From: Thiomicrorhabdus sp. Milos-T2
GTDB taxonomy: Bacteria; Pseudomonadota; Gammaproteobacteria; Thiomicrospirales; Thiomicrospiraceae
Direction of reading: 5' to 3'
Length of the DNA: 64,000 nucleotides
Assembly (NCBI RefSeq): GCF_000702325.1
Contig: NZ_KL370891.1
Location: 1,138,917 to 1,202,916, forward strand
Shown: positions 49,086-58,512 of the stretch, piece by piece
Position numbering within the stretch: the first letter of the stretch is position 1
Layout of the letters: each line of letters opens with the position of its first letter
The notes under the pieces: generated by a model
Databases searched by the model: none
What the model saw: only the letters and a program-made list of their open reading frames with translations
Told to the model about the DNA's origin: nothing
Translations under genes and position numbers: made by a program

Positions 49086-52000
49086 TTAGGTTAGTGCTAT
49101 GCTTTTGATCACTAACTCAATGGCAGATATTCTCTGCTCAATATCTGGCATTGTATCGAAAAAGCTTAACTCCGTTTGTCCTTTTAGTTTAAATTGCTTA
49201 GGCTGTGATTGAATCAACTTAATTAATTTCATAGGATCAATATCGGGTTCGGCATTAAATTGAATACGAAGCATGGCTTCGCCAGCGTCCAGTTTGGTGA
49301 TCCCAATAGGCTCTATTAACAGTTTTATACGGGTGACTGCAAATAGGTTTTTGACCGAGTCGGGCAATAAACCAAAGCGGTCAATCATTTCTACTTCCAG
49401 TTCACGTAGGTCTGCTTTATCGTGGGCACTAGCAATACGTTTATAAAATACAAGTCTAGTATGCACGTCGGGTAGATAATCTTCTGGGATAAGAGCGGTA
49501 ACCCCTAAATCTACTTCGCTTCCACTATGCAATGCGGTATTAAGTGCTGGATTTTTACCCGATTTTAGGGCTTTAACAGCTCGTTCAAGCAGTTCACTGT
49601 ATAACCCAAAACCAATTTCTTGTATTTGTCCTGATTGACCATCACCAAGCAGTTCACCGGCGCCACGAATTTCTAAATCATGACTGGCTAGCATAAAGCC
49701 TGCGCCTAAGGTGTCGTGTTTGGCAATTGCGGTTAGACGTTTATCGGCATCTTTGCTAAGCATGGATTTACCGGCGGTAAATAGGTAGGCATAAGCTTTA
49801 TGGTGAGAACGACCGACACGACCTCTTAGTTGGTGAAGCTGAGCGAGTCCAAATTTATCGGCACGGTTTATTAATATGGTATTGGCAGTAGGGATATCGA
49901 TACCCGTTTCTATAATCGTGGTACAGACTAAAATATTGTAACGACGGTGATAGAAGTTTTCCATGACTGCTTCAAGTTCACGTTCGTGCATTTGACCATT
50001 AGCGAAAGTGACTTTAGCCTCAGGAATTAATGCCTCAATGTGCTCGACCATTTTTTCTATTTTATCGACCTGGTTGTAGAGGATATAAACTTGCCCACCA
50101 CGACGAATTTCACGTAAAGAAGCTTCTCTAACAACATCATCATTCCACTCTTGAACAAAGGTTTGCACGGCTAAACGTTTTGCAGGAGGTGTGGCAATGA
50201 TAGATAAGTCTCGTAAATCGTTCATGGCCATGTTTAAGGTTCTTGGTATGGGGGTTGCGGTCATGGTGAGCACATCAACTTCGGTTCGCATTTTTTTAAG
50301 CTGTTCTTTTTGTCTTACTCCAAAACGATGCTCTTCATCAATAATAATTAAACCAAGATGTTTATAGTCCACATTTTTTTGGATGAGTTTGTGAGTTCCA
50401 ATAATAATATCGACATTACCCTCTTTTAAATCTTCCAGGGTTTGTTTCTGCTGTTTTGGCGTTTGAAAACGAGAGAGCACATCTATACGCATTGGCCAGT
50501 CGGAAAAACGGTTTTTAAAGTTTTCTAAATGTTGCTGCGCAAGTAGGGTGGTTGGAACTAACATGGCTACTTGTTTACCATCGTAAGCAGCAATAAATGC
50601 TGCTCGCATTGCCACTTCAGTTTTACCAAAGCCTACGTCACCACACACCAATCTATCCATAGGGAGTTTTGAATGCATGTCTGCAATAACGGATTCAATG
50701 GCTTGTTGTTGATCTGGGGTTTCTTCAAATGGAAAACTAGAAGCAAAACGTTGGTAAGCCTCTTCGGGAGTGTTAAAGGCATAACCAGGCCTGGCAGCTC
50801 TTTGCGCATAAACATCTAATAATTCTGCGGCAACATCATGAACTTTTTCAGCGGCTTTACGTTTGGCTTTTTCCCATTTATCACTTCCTAAACGATGTAG
50901 TGGGGCGGTTTCTGGTGTTGCGCCGGTGTAGCGGCTAATTAAATGTAAAGAGGAAACGGGTACATAGAGTTTGGCATCACCGGCGTATTCAATCATTAAA
51001 AATTCTTTTTTATCGCCTTGAATTTCTAAAGTTTCTAATCCAAGATAACGGCCAACACCATGGTCTATATGAACAATTGGGCTGCCTAAATCGAGCTCAA
51101 TTAAGTTACTAACGGCGGTATTGAAGTCATCATGCTTACGTTTACGACGACGCTTTTGCACCACCGTTTTCCCAAAGATTTGCGTCTCTGAAATTACGCT
51201 AAATTGTTCAGTATGTATAGAGGTTTCTAACGGACTAACAATGATGCTGTAAGGTTCAGTAGAATCAATAGCTTCTTGCCATGTGTTAACAATTTTAGGG
51301 TGTTGTTGATGTTTACCCAGTAGGGTAAGGAGAGTCTCGCGTCGTCCGGTAGACTCTGCACTATAAATCACTTTTTGATTATAGCGATCTAAAAACGCAT
51401 TGAGTTTAGCTAATGGGTATTCGCTATTTGATTGAACAGTTAGATCGGGAAGCGGTTGAGTATCAAAAATAGAGGTTGTTTTCTCTGAGCAAACGGATTC
51501 TAGGGTAATTCTATGGTGTTGTTTTAGTTCAGCTAAAAACTGATCAGGTGGTAATAATATCTCTACCGGTTTTAGTAGTGGAAAGTCAGGGTTATGTTGG
51601 CCAATTTCATAACGTTCTCTATAGTCCCTTAGGGTTTGATCAAGAGTGTTTTCAGTGTTGCCAAAATCAAAAAAGAGGCTGTTTTTAGGTAAATACTGAA
51701 ATAGGCTGGTCAAATTTTCATGAAACAGCGGCAAATAATATTCTAAACCACCAATGTTTTGAACCTCAGTAACACTTTTATAGACCTGCGCATTTCTAGC
51801 ATCATTACCAAAATATTCTTTAAACTTATGTCTAAATAAATCAACACCTTGTTTAGTAAAGTTAAATTCTTTTGCAGGTAAAAGCTCAATTTTTTCTATC
51901 TGTTCTATAGAGCGCTGTGTTTCTGGATCAAAGCTACGGATTGTTTCGACTTCGTCATCAAAAAGGTCAATTCTAAAAGGGGTTTTGCTGCCCATTGGGA

Positions 52001-52529
52001 ATAGGTCAATAATGGCACCACGAACCGCAAATTCACCATGTTCATATACCTGACCTACTCTTTGGTAACTACCCGATTCTAATTGTTGGCTAAAACTTTC
52101 AACATCGAGTGTGTCACCAGTTTTAAGTAAAAAGGTAAATTGTTGAATGTAATCGTGAGGTACTACTTTTTGCATAAAGGTGGCAATTGGAACAATTAAT
52201 ACACCTTGGCTGATGGTAGGTAGACGATATAAGGTTTTTAGGCGTTCAGAAACAATGTCTTGATGGGGGGAAAATTGATCATAAGGCAACGTTTCCCATT
52301 CCGGAAAGGTTAATATCTCCGTAGAATCAGCAAGAAAAAAATGTAAACTTTCTTGTAACTGGTTAGCTATTTGCGAATTTTCAGTAAGAATGACAACCAG
52401 GCCTGGTGATTTCTGGATGCGGTTAGCAATGGCTAAAGTGCTTTCAGAATGGGTTAATGGAGCCCAATATGAACGATGGCCTTTAATGGATATTTGATCG
52501 GTCTTTAGTAATGACGCAAGTTTTTTCAT
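49086..52529 (-). CDS. mfd: Transcription-repair coupling factor Mfd
   Basis: This 1147-residue DNA translocase removes stalled RNA polymerase and recruits UvrA. The N-terminal UvrB-like module lies at about 1-330, the RNAP-interacting domain near 480-560 (SPIVHIDHGVGRYLGLETLEIQGDKKEFLMIEYAGDAKLYVPVSSLHLI), and the SF2 helicase core follows with Walker A GDVGFGKTEVA, DEEH box IIDEEHRFG and TATPIPRTLNMA. The C-terminal TRCF domain is intact. Start is uncertain: ATG 52529 (M-K-K-L-A-S-L-L) is preferred, because the longer frame begins at a TTG 36 bases upstream. It sits beside csiV, the usual order. Confidence 0.95.
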   Translation of the reverse strand: MKKLASLLKTDQISIKGHRSYWAPLTHSESTLAIANRIQKSPGLVVILTENSQIANQLQESLHFFLADSTEILTFPEWETLPYDQFSPHQDIVSERLKTLYRLPTISQGVLIVPIATFMQKVVPHDYIQQFTFLLKTGDTLDVESFSQQLESGSYQRVGQVYEHGEFAVRGAIIDLFPMGSKTPFRIDLFDDEVETIRSFDPETQRSIEQIEKIELLPAKEFNFTKQGVDLFRHKFKEYFGNDARNAQVYKSVTEVQNIGGLEYYLPLFHENLTSLFQYLPKNSLFFDFGNTENTLDQTLRDYRERYEIGQHNPDFPLLKPVEILLPPDQFLAELKQHHRITLESVCSEKTTSIFDTQPLPDLTVQSNSEYPLAKLNAFLDRYNQKVIYSAESTGRRETLLTLLGKHQQHPKIVNTWQEAIDSTEPYSIIVSPLETSIHTEQFSVISETQIFGKTVVQKRRRKRKHDDFNTAVSNLIELDLGSPIVHIDHGVGRYLGLETLEIQGDKKEFLMIEYAGDAKLYVPVSSLHLISRYTGATPETAPLHRLGSDKWEKAKRKAAEKVHDVAAELLDVYAQRAARPGYAFNTPEEAYQRFASSFPFEETPDQQQAIESVIADMHSKLPMDRLVCGDVGFGKTEVAMRAAFIAAYDGKQVAMLVPTTLLAQQHLENFKNRFSDWPMRIDVLSRFQTPKQQKQTLEDLKEGNVDIIIGTHKLIQKNVDYKHLGLIIIDEEHRFGVRQKEQLKKMRTEVDVLTMTATPIPRTLNMAMNDLRDLSIIATPPAKRLAVQTFVQEWNDDVVREASLREIRRGGQVYILYNQVDKIEKMVEHIEALIPEAKVTFANGQMHERELEAVMENFYHRRYNILVCTTIIETGIDIPTANTILINRADKFGLAQLHQLRGRVGRSHHKAYAYLFTAGKSMLSKDADKRLTAIAKHDTLGAGFMLASHDLEIRGAGELLGDGQSGQIQEIGFGLYSELLERAVKALKSGKNPALNTALHSGSEVDLGVTALIPEDYLPDVHTRLVFYKRIASAHDKADLRELEVEMIDRFGLLPDSVKNLFAVTRIKLLIEPIGITKLDAGEAMLRIQFNAEPDIDPMKLIKLIQSQPKQFKLKGQTELSFFDTMPDIEQRISAIELVIKSIALT
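50784..50795. repeat. ACCAGGCCTGGT palindrome, one mismatch
   Basis: ACCAGGCCTGGC inside mfd, encoding A-R-P-G-Y on the minus strand. Confidence 0.85.
52396..52407. repeat. ACCAGGCCTGGT palindrome, exact
   Basis: Exact copy inside mfd near its 5' end, encoding S-P-G-L-V on the minus strand. Confidence 0.95.
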
Positions 52530-52658
52530 GCTTTTAGTGGATTCTTTGTCAAAAATTGAGCCCAATATTTTAAACTACTCGTACTTTTAAAACTGACTAA
52601 ATTATTAACAGAGCCTTGTAAGAGTTATAAATCATTAAATTTAGGCGTTACTTTCGGA

Positions 52659-52918
52659 GAGACCTTTGCACGAGATAGGTGCGAAAGAAAAATAGGCGTG
52701 AGTACCCCTTGAGGGTAAAAAATTTGCCTGATTCTCGACTTACCCCTTCGGGCGTCGAGTTCTTCGTTTGCGGCGGAAAACGCAGGGAATAGCTAGCTAT
52801 TCGCAAGTTGTCGCCCATCGGAAGTGCCCTTGGGGTACAACAAGAATCGGGTGAGTTTTTACCCTCAAGGGGCACCTAGAACCATTTTTACTCGTGCATA
52901 CTCTCGTGCAAAGGTCTC
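52659..52918. repeat. Enlarged 260-bp copy of the MITE/REP-like element (inverted orientation)
   Basis: It has the same ends (GAGACCTTTGCACGAG and its complement) and apex AATAGCTAGCTATT as the 159-bp copies, but in opposite orientation. About 50 extra bases are present in each arm: TACCCCTTGAGGGTAAAAA on the left and TTTTTACCCTCAAGGGGCA on the right are complementary, as are GATTCT and AGAATC. The hairpin is therefore longer, not broken. It fills most of the 413-bp region between divergent mfd and the RND-like gene, where promoters are expected. Confidence 0.92.
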
Positions 52919-52978
52919 TCTGAATTTAAGAATAGATAAATTTTTTAATAACAACTTGATTCAAAGGTTCTATGTGAG

Positions 52979-54199
52979 GTGAATGTGGGGAATTGGGCGT
53001 TTTCTTGGGTGCAGATTATGGCTCATAACAAAGCTAAGTTATTAACTACTTGGATAAGTGTTACCGTGTTAAGTTTACTGGGAATGGTAAATTTAGATGT
53101 TTCTAATGTATTAAATGATTTGGTTATCTTTGCGTTAAGTTTGCTTGTGATGAGTGCCGTTGTAGGTTATTTACTAGATTCTCCTAAGGTGGTTTTATTG
53201 CAACTGGGCTTGAGTGTTTATATTGCCTTTATGACATTTGGTGTGCTTGGGTGGTTGGGATATGCATTAAACCAGGAGTCTCTGCTTGGTTTGGTTGTGT
53301 TGATGACGATGTTAAGTAGCAACCTTGTTCATATTCTTAGTACGTTATTGCGCGAAATGGCCAGGGGATTGTTTCAATATGATGCTGTTGCAGAAGCCCT
53401 TAAATTAAACACGGCACCTATCTTTTTGTCTAACTTAACCACGGCACTAGGATTTGTTTTTGCTGCCTGGTTGGATTCTCAATACCTTGATTTAGCTTGG
53501 TTGGTTGTGGTTGGTGTTACTTTGAGTTTTTTAATTAGTATTAGCTGGCTTCCAATGGTTTTATTAAACTGGCTATTAGAGCTTAGAGTGGGTAATTCAT
53601 CTGATCGTCATGGTTTGACCTTTGTTGCAAAATGGTTAGAGAAAAAAACACTGTACCGAAAAATATTGACTATAACTGGCTGGTTGTTGGGTTTATTGTT
53701 AATAGGGCTTAACTTTTCTGCTTTAAAAGAGTTAGAGCAACTCTTTTGGTTAACGTTTTTATTTGCACTCTTATTTTGGTTTTTTTGGAAAAGTGTTAAG
53801 TTGGCTTTGTTAAATGTTTGGGTCAATTTACTGGCACTACTTTTAGCCATAACATTATTTTCCTGGTTTTCAGGGGAGGCTAATTGGAGCCTGTTAATAT
53901 GGATGGTTCCACTTGGATTGATTGTAGATGACGGTATCCACTTTTTTTCACGTTTTGCTCGCGCCAAATATACGTTATTTTCCGATCCAAAATCAGCCGT
54001 TATTTTTGCTATGGCAAGTGTTGGTCGTCCAATTTGGATTACCTCTTGGGTGCTTTTTTCTGGCTTAGCAGTTTTATTACTGAGTAATAATCAGTTGGTA
54101 AACCAGGCTAGCCAGTTAACCATGCTAGCGGTTGTAATAGCCACTTTTCTTATATTAACCGTGCTCCCAGCAATGTTAATGACAAAAAATAAACGTTAA
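52979..54199 (+). CDS. RND/MMPL-superfamily 12-helix membrane protein without porter domains
   Basis: This 406-residue protein appears to hold two six-helix repeats. Each first helix (about 20-37 and 229-246) is followed by only about 8-10 polar residues before the next helix, where RND pumps carry a large periplasmic porter domain. The second repeat keeps the proton-relay motif in GLIVDDGIHFFSRFARA (D317, D318), while the matching place in the first repeat reads SSNLVHILSTLLREMARG without acids. It could be a proton-driven transporter core or a structural remnant. The start is uncertain (GTG 52979, or ATG 53018). It stands alone, divergent from mfd. Confidence 0.7.
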   Translation: MNVGNWAFSWVQIMAHNKAKLLTTWISVTVLSLLGMVNLDVSNVLNDLVIFALSLLVMSAVVGYLLDSPKVVLLQLGLSVYIAFMTFGVLGWLGYALNQESLLGLVVLMTMLSSNLVHILSTLLREMARGLFQYDAVAEALKLNTAPIFLSNLTTALGFVFAAWLDSQYLDLAWLVVVGVTLSFLISISWLPMVLLNWLLELRVGNSSDRHGLTFVAKWLEKKTLYRKILTITGWLLGLLLIGLNFSALKELEQLFWLTFLFALLFWFFWKSVKLALLNVWVNLLALLLAITLFSWFSGEANWSLLIWMVPLGLIVDDGIHFFSRFARAKYTLFSDPKSAVIFAMASVGRPIWITSWVLFSGLAVLLLSNNQLVNQASQLTMLAVVIATFLILTVLPAMLMTKNKR

Positions 54200-54444
54200 A
54201 TTTAAATGGCTTGTAGAGTTTAAGTCATTGAACCCACAAGATATTGTTATCGAGTTATTAGTTAAGTTGATTTGTCATTGATAAATTTTATTTTCTTTTA
54301 TAAGTTAAATATCGCAATATAAGCACAATTATCTCTATACTGTGTTTTCAAGAAAGCTTGATTATTACAATATCTCATGAGATTTTCATTCATATAATAA
54401 TTAATAATATAATTAATAATAAAAAATAATTACGAGGCATAAAC

Positions 54445-55761
54445 ATGGCAACAGTAGTTGTAGTTGGTTCTAGTACCGGTGGTTTACCAATGTCTTACGA
54501 TATTCGTAAGCATTTAGACAAGGGTCATACTGTAAAAGTAGTAAACGCAATTGATGAATTTAACTTTGTTCCGTCTAACCCATGGGTGGCAGTGGGCTGG
54601 AGAAAACCAGAAGACATCTCATTTAAGCTTGAACCTTATTTAACACGCAAAGGTATTGAGTTTTACAACCAAACTTGTGTTGGTTTAGATGCTGATAATA
54701 ACAATATTACTTTAGATGATGGCACAGTAATGGATTACGATTACCTAATCCTTTCTACAGGTCCTTCTCTAGCATTTGACGAAGTTGAAGGTTTTGGTCC
54801 TAAGAGTCACGGTGGTAACACGGTTTCTGTTTGCACTACCGCACACGCTGTTGAAGCTTATGATCAATGGGAAGAGTTCTGCGCAAATCCAGGCCCAATA
54901 ATTATTGGAGCGGTACAAGGGGCTTCATGTTTCGGTCCTGCTTATGAGTTTGCCATGATTATGGAAACAGATTTACGTAAGCGTAAAATCCGTAGCCAAG
55001 TTCCTATGACTTTTGTTACTGCTGAACCTTATATTGGTCACTTAGGTTTAGGTGGTGTTGGTGATTCTAAAGGTTTAATGGAATCAGAAATGCGTAACCG
55101 TCATATTGAATGGATTTGCAATGCAAAGACAACCAAAATTGATGATGGAATCATGTATATTGATGAGCATAACAACCAAGGTGAAGTGATTAATAAGCAC
55201 GAGTTGCCATTTAAATATGCAATGATGCTACCTGCATTTAAAGGTTCTAAGTTCCTACAAGAATTAGTGGATGCAGATCCAGAAAAAATGGGTGGTCCAT
55301 TAGTTAATCCTCGTGGTTTTGTTAAGGTTGATAAATATAGCCGTAACCCGACTTATCATAATATTTACTCATTAGGTGTAGGTATTGCGATTCCTCCAGT
55401 TGATGCTAAGTGTCCTGTTCCTTGCGGTACACCTAAAACTGGTTTAATGATTGAGTCAATGGTGACTGCTATTTGCCATAACATTGAAGCGAACGTAGAA
55501 GGTAAAGAACCATACGAAGAACCTACTTGGAATACAGTATGTCTTGCTGATATGGGTGATTCTGGTGCAGCATTTGTTGCTCTTCCTCAAATTCCACCAC
55601 GTAACTTAACGTGGGCTAAGAAAGGTAAGTGGGTTCACTTAGCTAAAATTGCATTTGAGAAATACTTTATCCGTAATATGAAGTCTGGTAACTCTGAACC
55701 GATTTATCAGAAATACATTATGAAAATGTTAGGTATTACGCGTCTGAAATCAGATAAATAA
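54445..55761 (+). CDS. sqr: Sulfide:quinone oxidoreductase
   Basis: This 438-residue FAD enzyme oxidises sulfide to polysulfide or sulfur and reduces the quinone pool. The N-terminal dinucleotide motif is VVVGSSTGGLPMSYDI, a variant of GxGxxG. Redox cysteines are C162 (QGASCFGPAYEF) and C323/C327 (CPVPCGTPKTG). FVPSNPWVAVGWR follows the SQR pattern. The C-terminal amphipathic helices (about 390-430) would attach it to the membrane. The subtype cannot be fixed here, but it is not the two-cysteine-only core of type I by eye. A strong terminator follows; no sox genes are nearby. Confidence 0.9.
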   Translation: MATVVVVGSSTGGLPMSYDIRKHLDKGHTVKVVNAIDEFNFVPSNPWVAVGWRKPEDISFKLEPYLTRKGIEFYNQTCVGLDADNNNITLDDGTVMDYDYLILSTGPSLAFDEVEGFGPKSHGGNTVSVCTTAHAVEAYDQWEEFCANPGPIIIGAVQGASCFGPAYEFAMIMETDLRKRKIRSQVPMTFVTAEPYIGHLGLGGVGDSKGLMESEMRNRHIEWICNAKTTKIDDGIMYIDEHNNQGEVINKHELPFKYAMMLPAFKGSKFLQELVDADPEKMGGPLVNPRGFVKVDKYSRNPTYHNIYSLGVGIAIPPVDAKCPVPCGTPKTGLMIESMVTAICHNIEANVEGKEPYEEPTWNTVCLADMGDSGAAFVALPQIPPRNLTWAKKGKWVHLAKIAFEKYFIRNMKSGNSEPIYQKYIMKMLGITRLKSDK

Positions 55762-55789
55762 TATTTAGCTAGTCATAGTAAAAAACGCC

Positions 55790-55814
55790 CTCAATTAGCA
55801 GGGCGTTTTTTTTT
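55790..55814 (+). terminator. sqr terminator
   Basis: AACGCCCT and AGGGCGTT form a stem around CAATTAGC, followed by nine T. Confidence 0.92.
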
Positions 55815-55838
55815 GCCCTCGTTTATAATACGCAAGCT

Positions 55839-56540
55839 ATGACGCTTGCATTCACTCTTCACTATCTTGATCTCCTTGGTACAGTAGTTTTCGCTATTAC
55901 TGGGCTATTGGCTGCCCGCAGAAAACAATTAGACTTATTTGGTGCAATCGTTATTGCAATGGTTACAGCGATTGGTGGCGGAACTTTGCGCGACTTAATT
56001 ATTGATGTTCCTGTCTTTTGGACACAACAAGTCATTTATATTTATATTGTTGTAATATCGGCACTCTTTCTATTCTTTTTTGCACGTTTTAAACGCCTTC
56101 CTATTCGGATGCTCTTGTTTTTTGATGCTTTAGGTTTAGCGGTTTTTACCGTAATAGGGACTCAAAAAGCCATGGCCTTAGGTTTTGCTGACCCTATTGC
56201 AATCATGACGGGTATTATGACTGGCGTGGTAGGTGGTATTATTCGTGATGTTTTAGTTGGTGAAGTTCCGTTAGTGTTCCGTAAAGAAATATACGCTACA
56301 GCCTCGTTTACGGGTGCGAGTATATTTTTATTGATGGAGCATACCGGGTTTACGATAGAAGTTGCGGTGATTGTTTCAATAACTATTACATTGTTTATGA
56401 GAGTATGGGCAATACTCTTTAATATAGAATTACCAGTTTTCATCTCTTACAAAGCACCTGAACAGAGTTATGCCAAGAAAACGCAACAACAAAAATTAGA
56501 AAAAGCAAATAACACCAACAATAAAAATAAGGCTAAATAA
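55839..56540 (+). CDS. TRIC/YicG-family (UPF0126) cation channel-like protein
   Basis: This 233-residue protein has seven hydrophobic helices and the duplicated glycine-rich motif of the family: GGGTLRDLIIDVP (about 47-59) and GGIIRDVLVGEVP (about 131-143). Prokaryotic TRIC proteins form trimeric K+-permeable channels; YicG itself is uncharacterised. The C-terminal ~35 residues are a Lys/Asn/Gln-rich tail outside the family core. It is 11 bases upstream of lolF and may share its transcript. Confidence 0.88.
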   Translation: MTLAFTLHYLDLLGTVVFAITGLLAARRKQLDLFGAIVIAMVTAIGGGTLRDLIIDVPVFWTQQVIYIYIVVISALFLFFFARFKRLPIRMLLFFDALGLAVFTVIGTQKAMALGFADPIAIMTGIMTGVVGGIIRDVLVGEVPLVFRKEIYATASFTGASIFLLMEHTGFTIEVAVIVSITITLFMRVWAILFNIELPVFISYKAPEQSYAKKTQQQKLEKANNTNNKNKAK

Positions 56541-56551
56541 TAGGCTAATCT

Positions 56552-57802
56552 ATGGTCAAAATCCCGTATGAACTTTTATTAGGTTTTCGATATACACGTG
56601 CAAAACGTCGCAATGGATTCATCTCATTTATTTCACTATCATCAATGCTAGGTATTGCTTTGGGTGTAACAGCGTTAATTACGGTTTTATCTATAATGAA
56701 TGGTTTCCAAGAAGAACTCCGCGACCGTATTTTAGGTATGACTGCTCATATGACGATTAATGAACGTACCGACCGCCTGGAAGACTGGCAGACGCTTTAC
56801 AACCAAGTCATTAACCAACCTCATGTAGAAGGTGCGGCTCCTAACATTATGGAGCAGGGGATGTTAACCATTGGAAATAAGGTTAATGGCGTGGCCATTC
56901 GTGGAGTTTTGCCTGAATTTGAAGGTCAAGTTGCAGATATCGGAAGCGAGATGAAGTTTGGAAGCTTAGATGATTTGCAACCCAAAAAATACCATATTAT
57001 TTTAGGGCATGAGTTGGCTTTAAGTTTGGGAGTTTCTATTGGTGATAAGGTCACATTAATTGCTCCGCAGGGAAGTGTTTCTCCAGTTGGTGTGGTTCCT
57101 AGAATTAAACGTTTTACTGTAAGCGGTATTTTTGAAGCGGGTATGCATGAGTATGATAGTGGCTTGGCAATTATTCATATTGATGATGCTAAAAAAGTCT
57201 TTAAATATGGTAAATCAGTAAGTGGATTACAACTTAAACTGGATGACTTATTTAATGTCGGTCAAGTTAAATCTGAACTAGCCGGCGTTGTTGATCGTAC
57301 TTTGTATATGCGTGATTGGCGTCAACAGCACAGTAATTTTTTTAAAGCAATTGAGATGGAAAAACGCATGATGTTTATTGTGTTGACTTTAATTATTATG
57401 GTGGCTGCGTTTAATATTGTTTCAACCATGGTTATGGTCGTAACAGATAAACAAAGTGATATTGCGGTTCTTAGAACGATTGGCGCAACTCCCATGAGTA
57501 TTCAGTTGATTTTTATTATACAAGGACTAATTATCGGTATGCTTGGTGTCATATTGGGGTTAATAGGGGGCTTAAGTTTGGCTTTAAATATTGATGTGAT
57601 TGTGCCTTTTATTGAGCAATTGTTGGGCTTTAAGTTTTTCCCCCCTGATATTTATTACATTAGCTCAGTACCTTCAAAGTTAGTTTGGTCTGATGTTTGG
57701 TATATAACCAGTTTGGCTTTCTTATTAACCTTGCTTGCAACATTGTACCCGGCAAGAAAAGCATCAAAAGTGAATCCTGCGGAGGCGCTTCGTTATGAGT
57801 AA
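56552..57802 (+). CDS. Lipoprotein-releasing permease, LolC/E (LolF-like)
   Basis: This 416-residue permease has an N-terminal helix (about 25-48), a large periplasmic domain (about 50-270) and three C-terminal helices. FRYTRAKRRNGFISFISLSSMLGIALGVTALITVLSIMNGF and VLRTIGATPMSIQLIFIIQG are typical of LolC/LolE. Only one permease gene precedes lolD and none follows, so it probably forms a homodimer as in LolF-LolD systems, extracting outer-membrane lipoproteins from the inner membrane for LolA. Its 3' end overlaps lolD by eight bases. Confidence 0.92.
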   Translation: MVKIPYELLLGFRYTRAKRRNGFISFISLSSMLGIALGVTALITVLSIMNGFQEELRDRILGMTAHMTINERTDRLEDWQTLYNQVINQPHVEGAAPNIMEQGMLTIGNKVNGVAIRGVLPEFEGQVADIGSEMKFGSLDDLQPKKYHIILGHELALSLGVSIGDKVTLIAPQGSVSPVGVVPRIKRFTVSGIFEAGMHEYDSGLAIIHIDDAKKVFKYGKSVSGLQLKLDDLFNVGQVKSELAGVVDRTLYMRDWRQQHSNFFKAIEMEKRMMFIVLTLIIMVAAFNIVSTMVMVVTDKQSDIAVLRTIGATPMSIQLIFIIQGLIIGMLGVILGLIGGLSLALNIDVIVPFIEQLLGFKFFPPDIYYISSVPSKLVWSDVWYITSLAFLLTLLATLYPARKASKVNPAEALRYE

Positions 57803-58487
57803 TCATATTCACAATGTTGTATTAGAAGCAACAGGGTTAGAAAAGACCTATCAAGACGCAGAAATTGAAACTGAAGTTTTTACAGAAATTGATTTTCAGT
57901 TAAAAAAGGGTGAAAAGGTAGCTATTGTAGGGGCATCTGGTTCAGGCAAAAGTACACTGCTTCATCTTCTAGCGGGTTTAGATTCTCCTAATAAGGGCAA
58001 GGTCACACTTAACGGTGAACCCTTTTCTGAAAAAAATGATGTGGTAAGAGGTAAGTTAAGAAATCGCTATATGGGTTTTGTCTATCAATTTCACCATTTA
58101 TTTTCAGAACTGACCGCGTTAGAAAATGTCATGATGCCTCTACAAATTAGGCGAGTTTCTACCAAAGAAGCGACTGCAAAAGCTAGAACATTACTTGAAA
58201 GAGTGGGGTTATCAGAAAGAGCGTTACATAAACCAAGCGAGTTATCTGGTGGTGAGCGTCAACGTGTAGCGATTGCTAGAGCTCTAATAACGAATCCAAC
58301 CTGTATTTTAGCGGATGAACCAACCGGTAATTTGGACTATATGTCTGCGGGTCAAGTGTTTGACTTACTTCTTGAACTTAATGAAGATTTAGGTACCGCG
58401 TTGTTAATTGTTACCCATGATCGTAACCTGGCTGCCCAGATGGATAGACAAGTCACCTTATTAGATGGTCGCTTAACGACATCTTAA
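57795..58487 (+). CDS. lolD: Lipoprotein-releasing ATPase LolD
   Basis: This 230-residue ABC ATPase powers lipoprotein release. Walker A is GASGSGKST, the signature LSGGERQRVAIARAL, Walker B CILADEPTGNLD, and the H-loop THDRN. The LolD-type MPLQIRR segment between Walker A and the signature is present. It overlaps the permease gene, showing translational coupling. An ABC-F gene follows 25 bases later. Confidence 0.95.
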   Translation: MSNHIHNVVLEATGLEKTYQDAEIETEVFTEIDFQLKKGEKVAIVGASGSGKSTLLHLLAGLDSPNKGKVTLNGEPFSEKNDVVRGKLRNRYMGFVYQFHHLFSELTALENVMMPLQIRRVSTKEATAKARTLLERVGLSERALHKPSELSGGERQRVAIARALITNPTCILADEPTGNLDYMSAGQVFDLLLELNEDLGTALLIVTHDRNLAAQMDRQVTLLDGRLTTS

Positions 58488-58512
58488 ATTTTTAACTTAA
58501 AATTGGATATCT

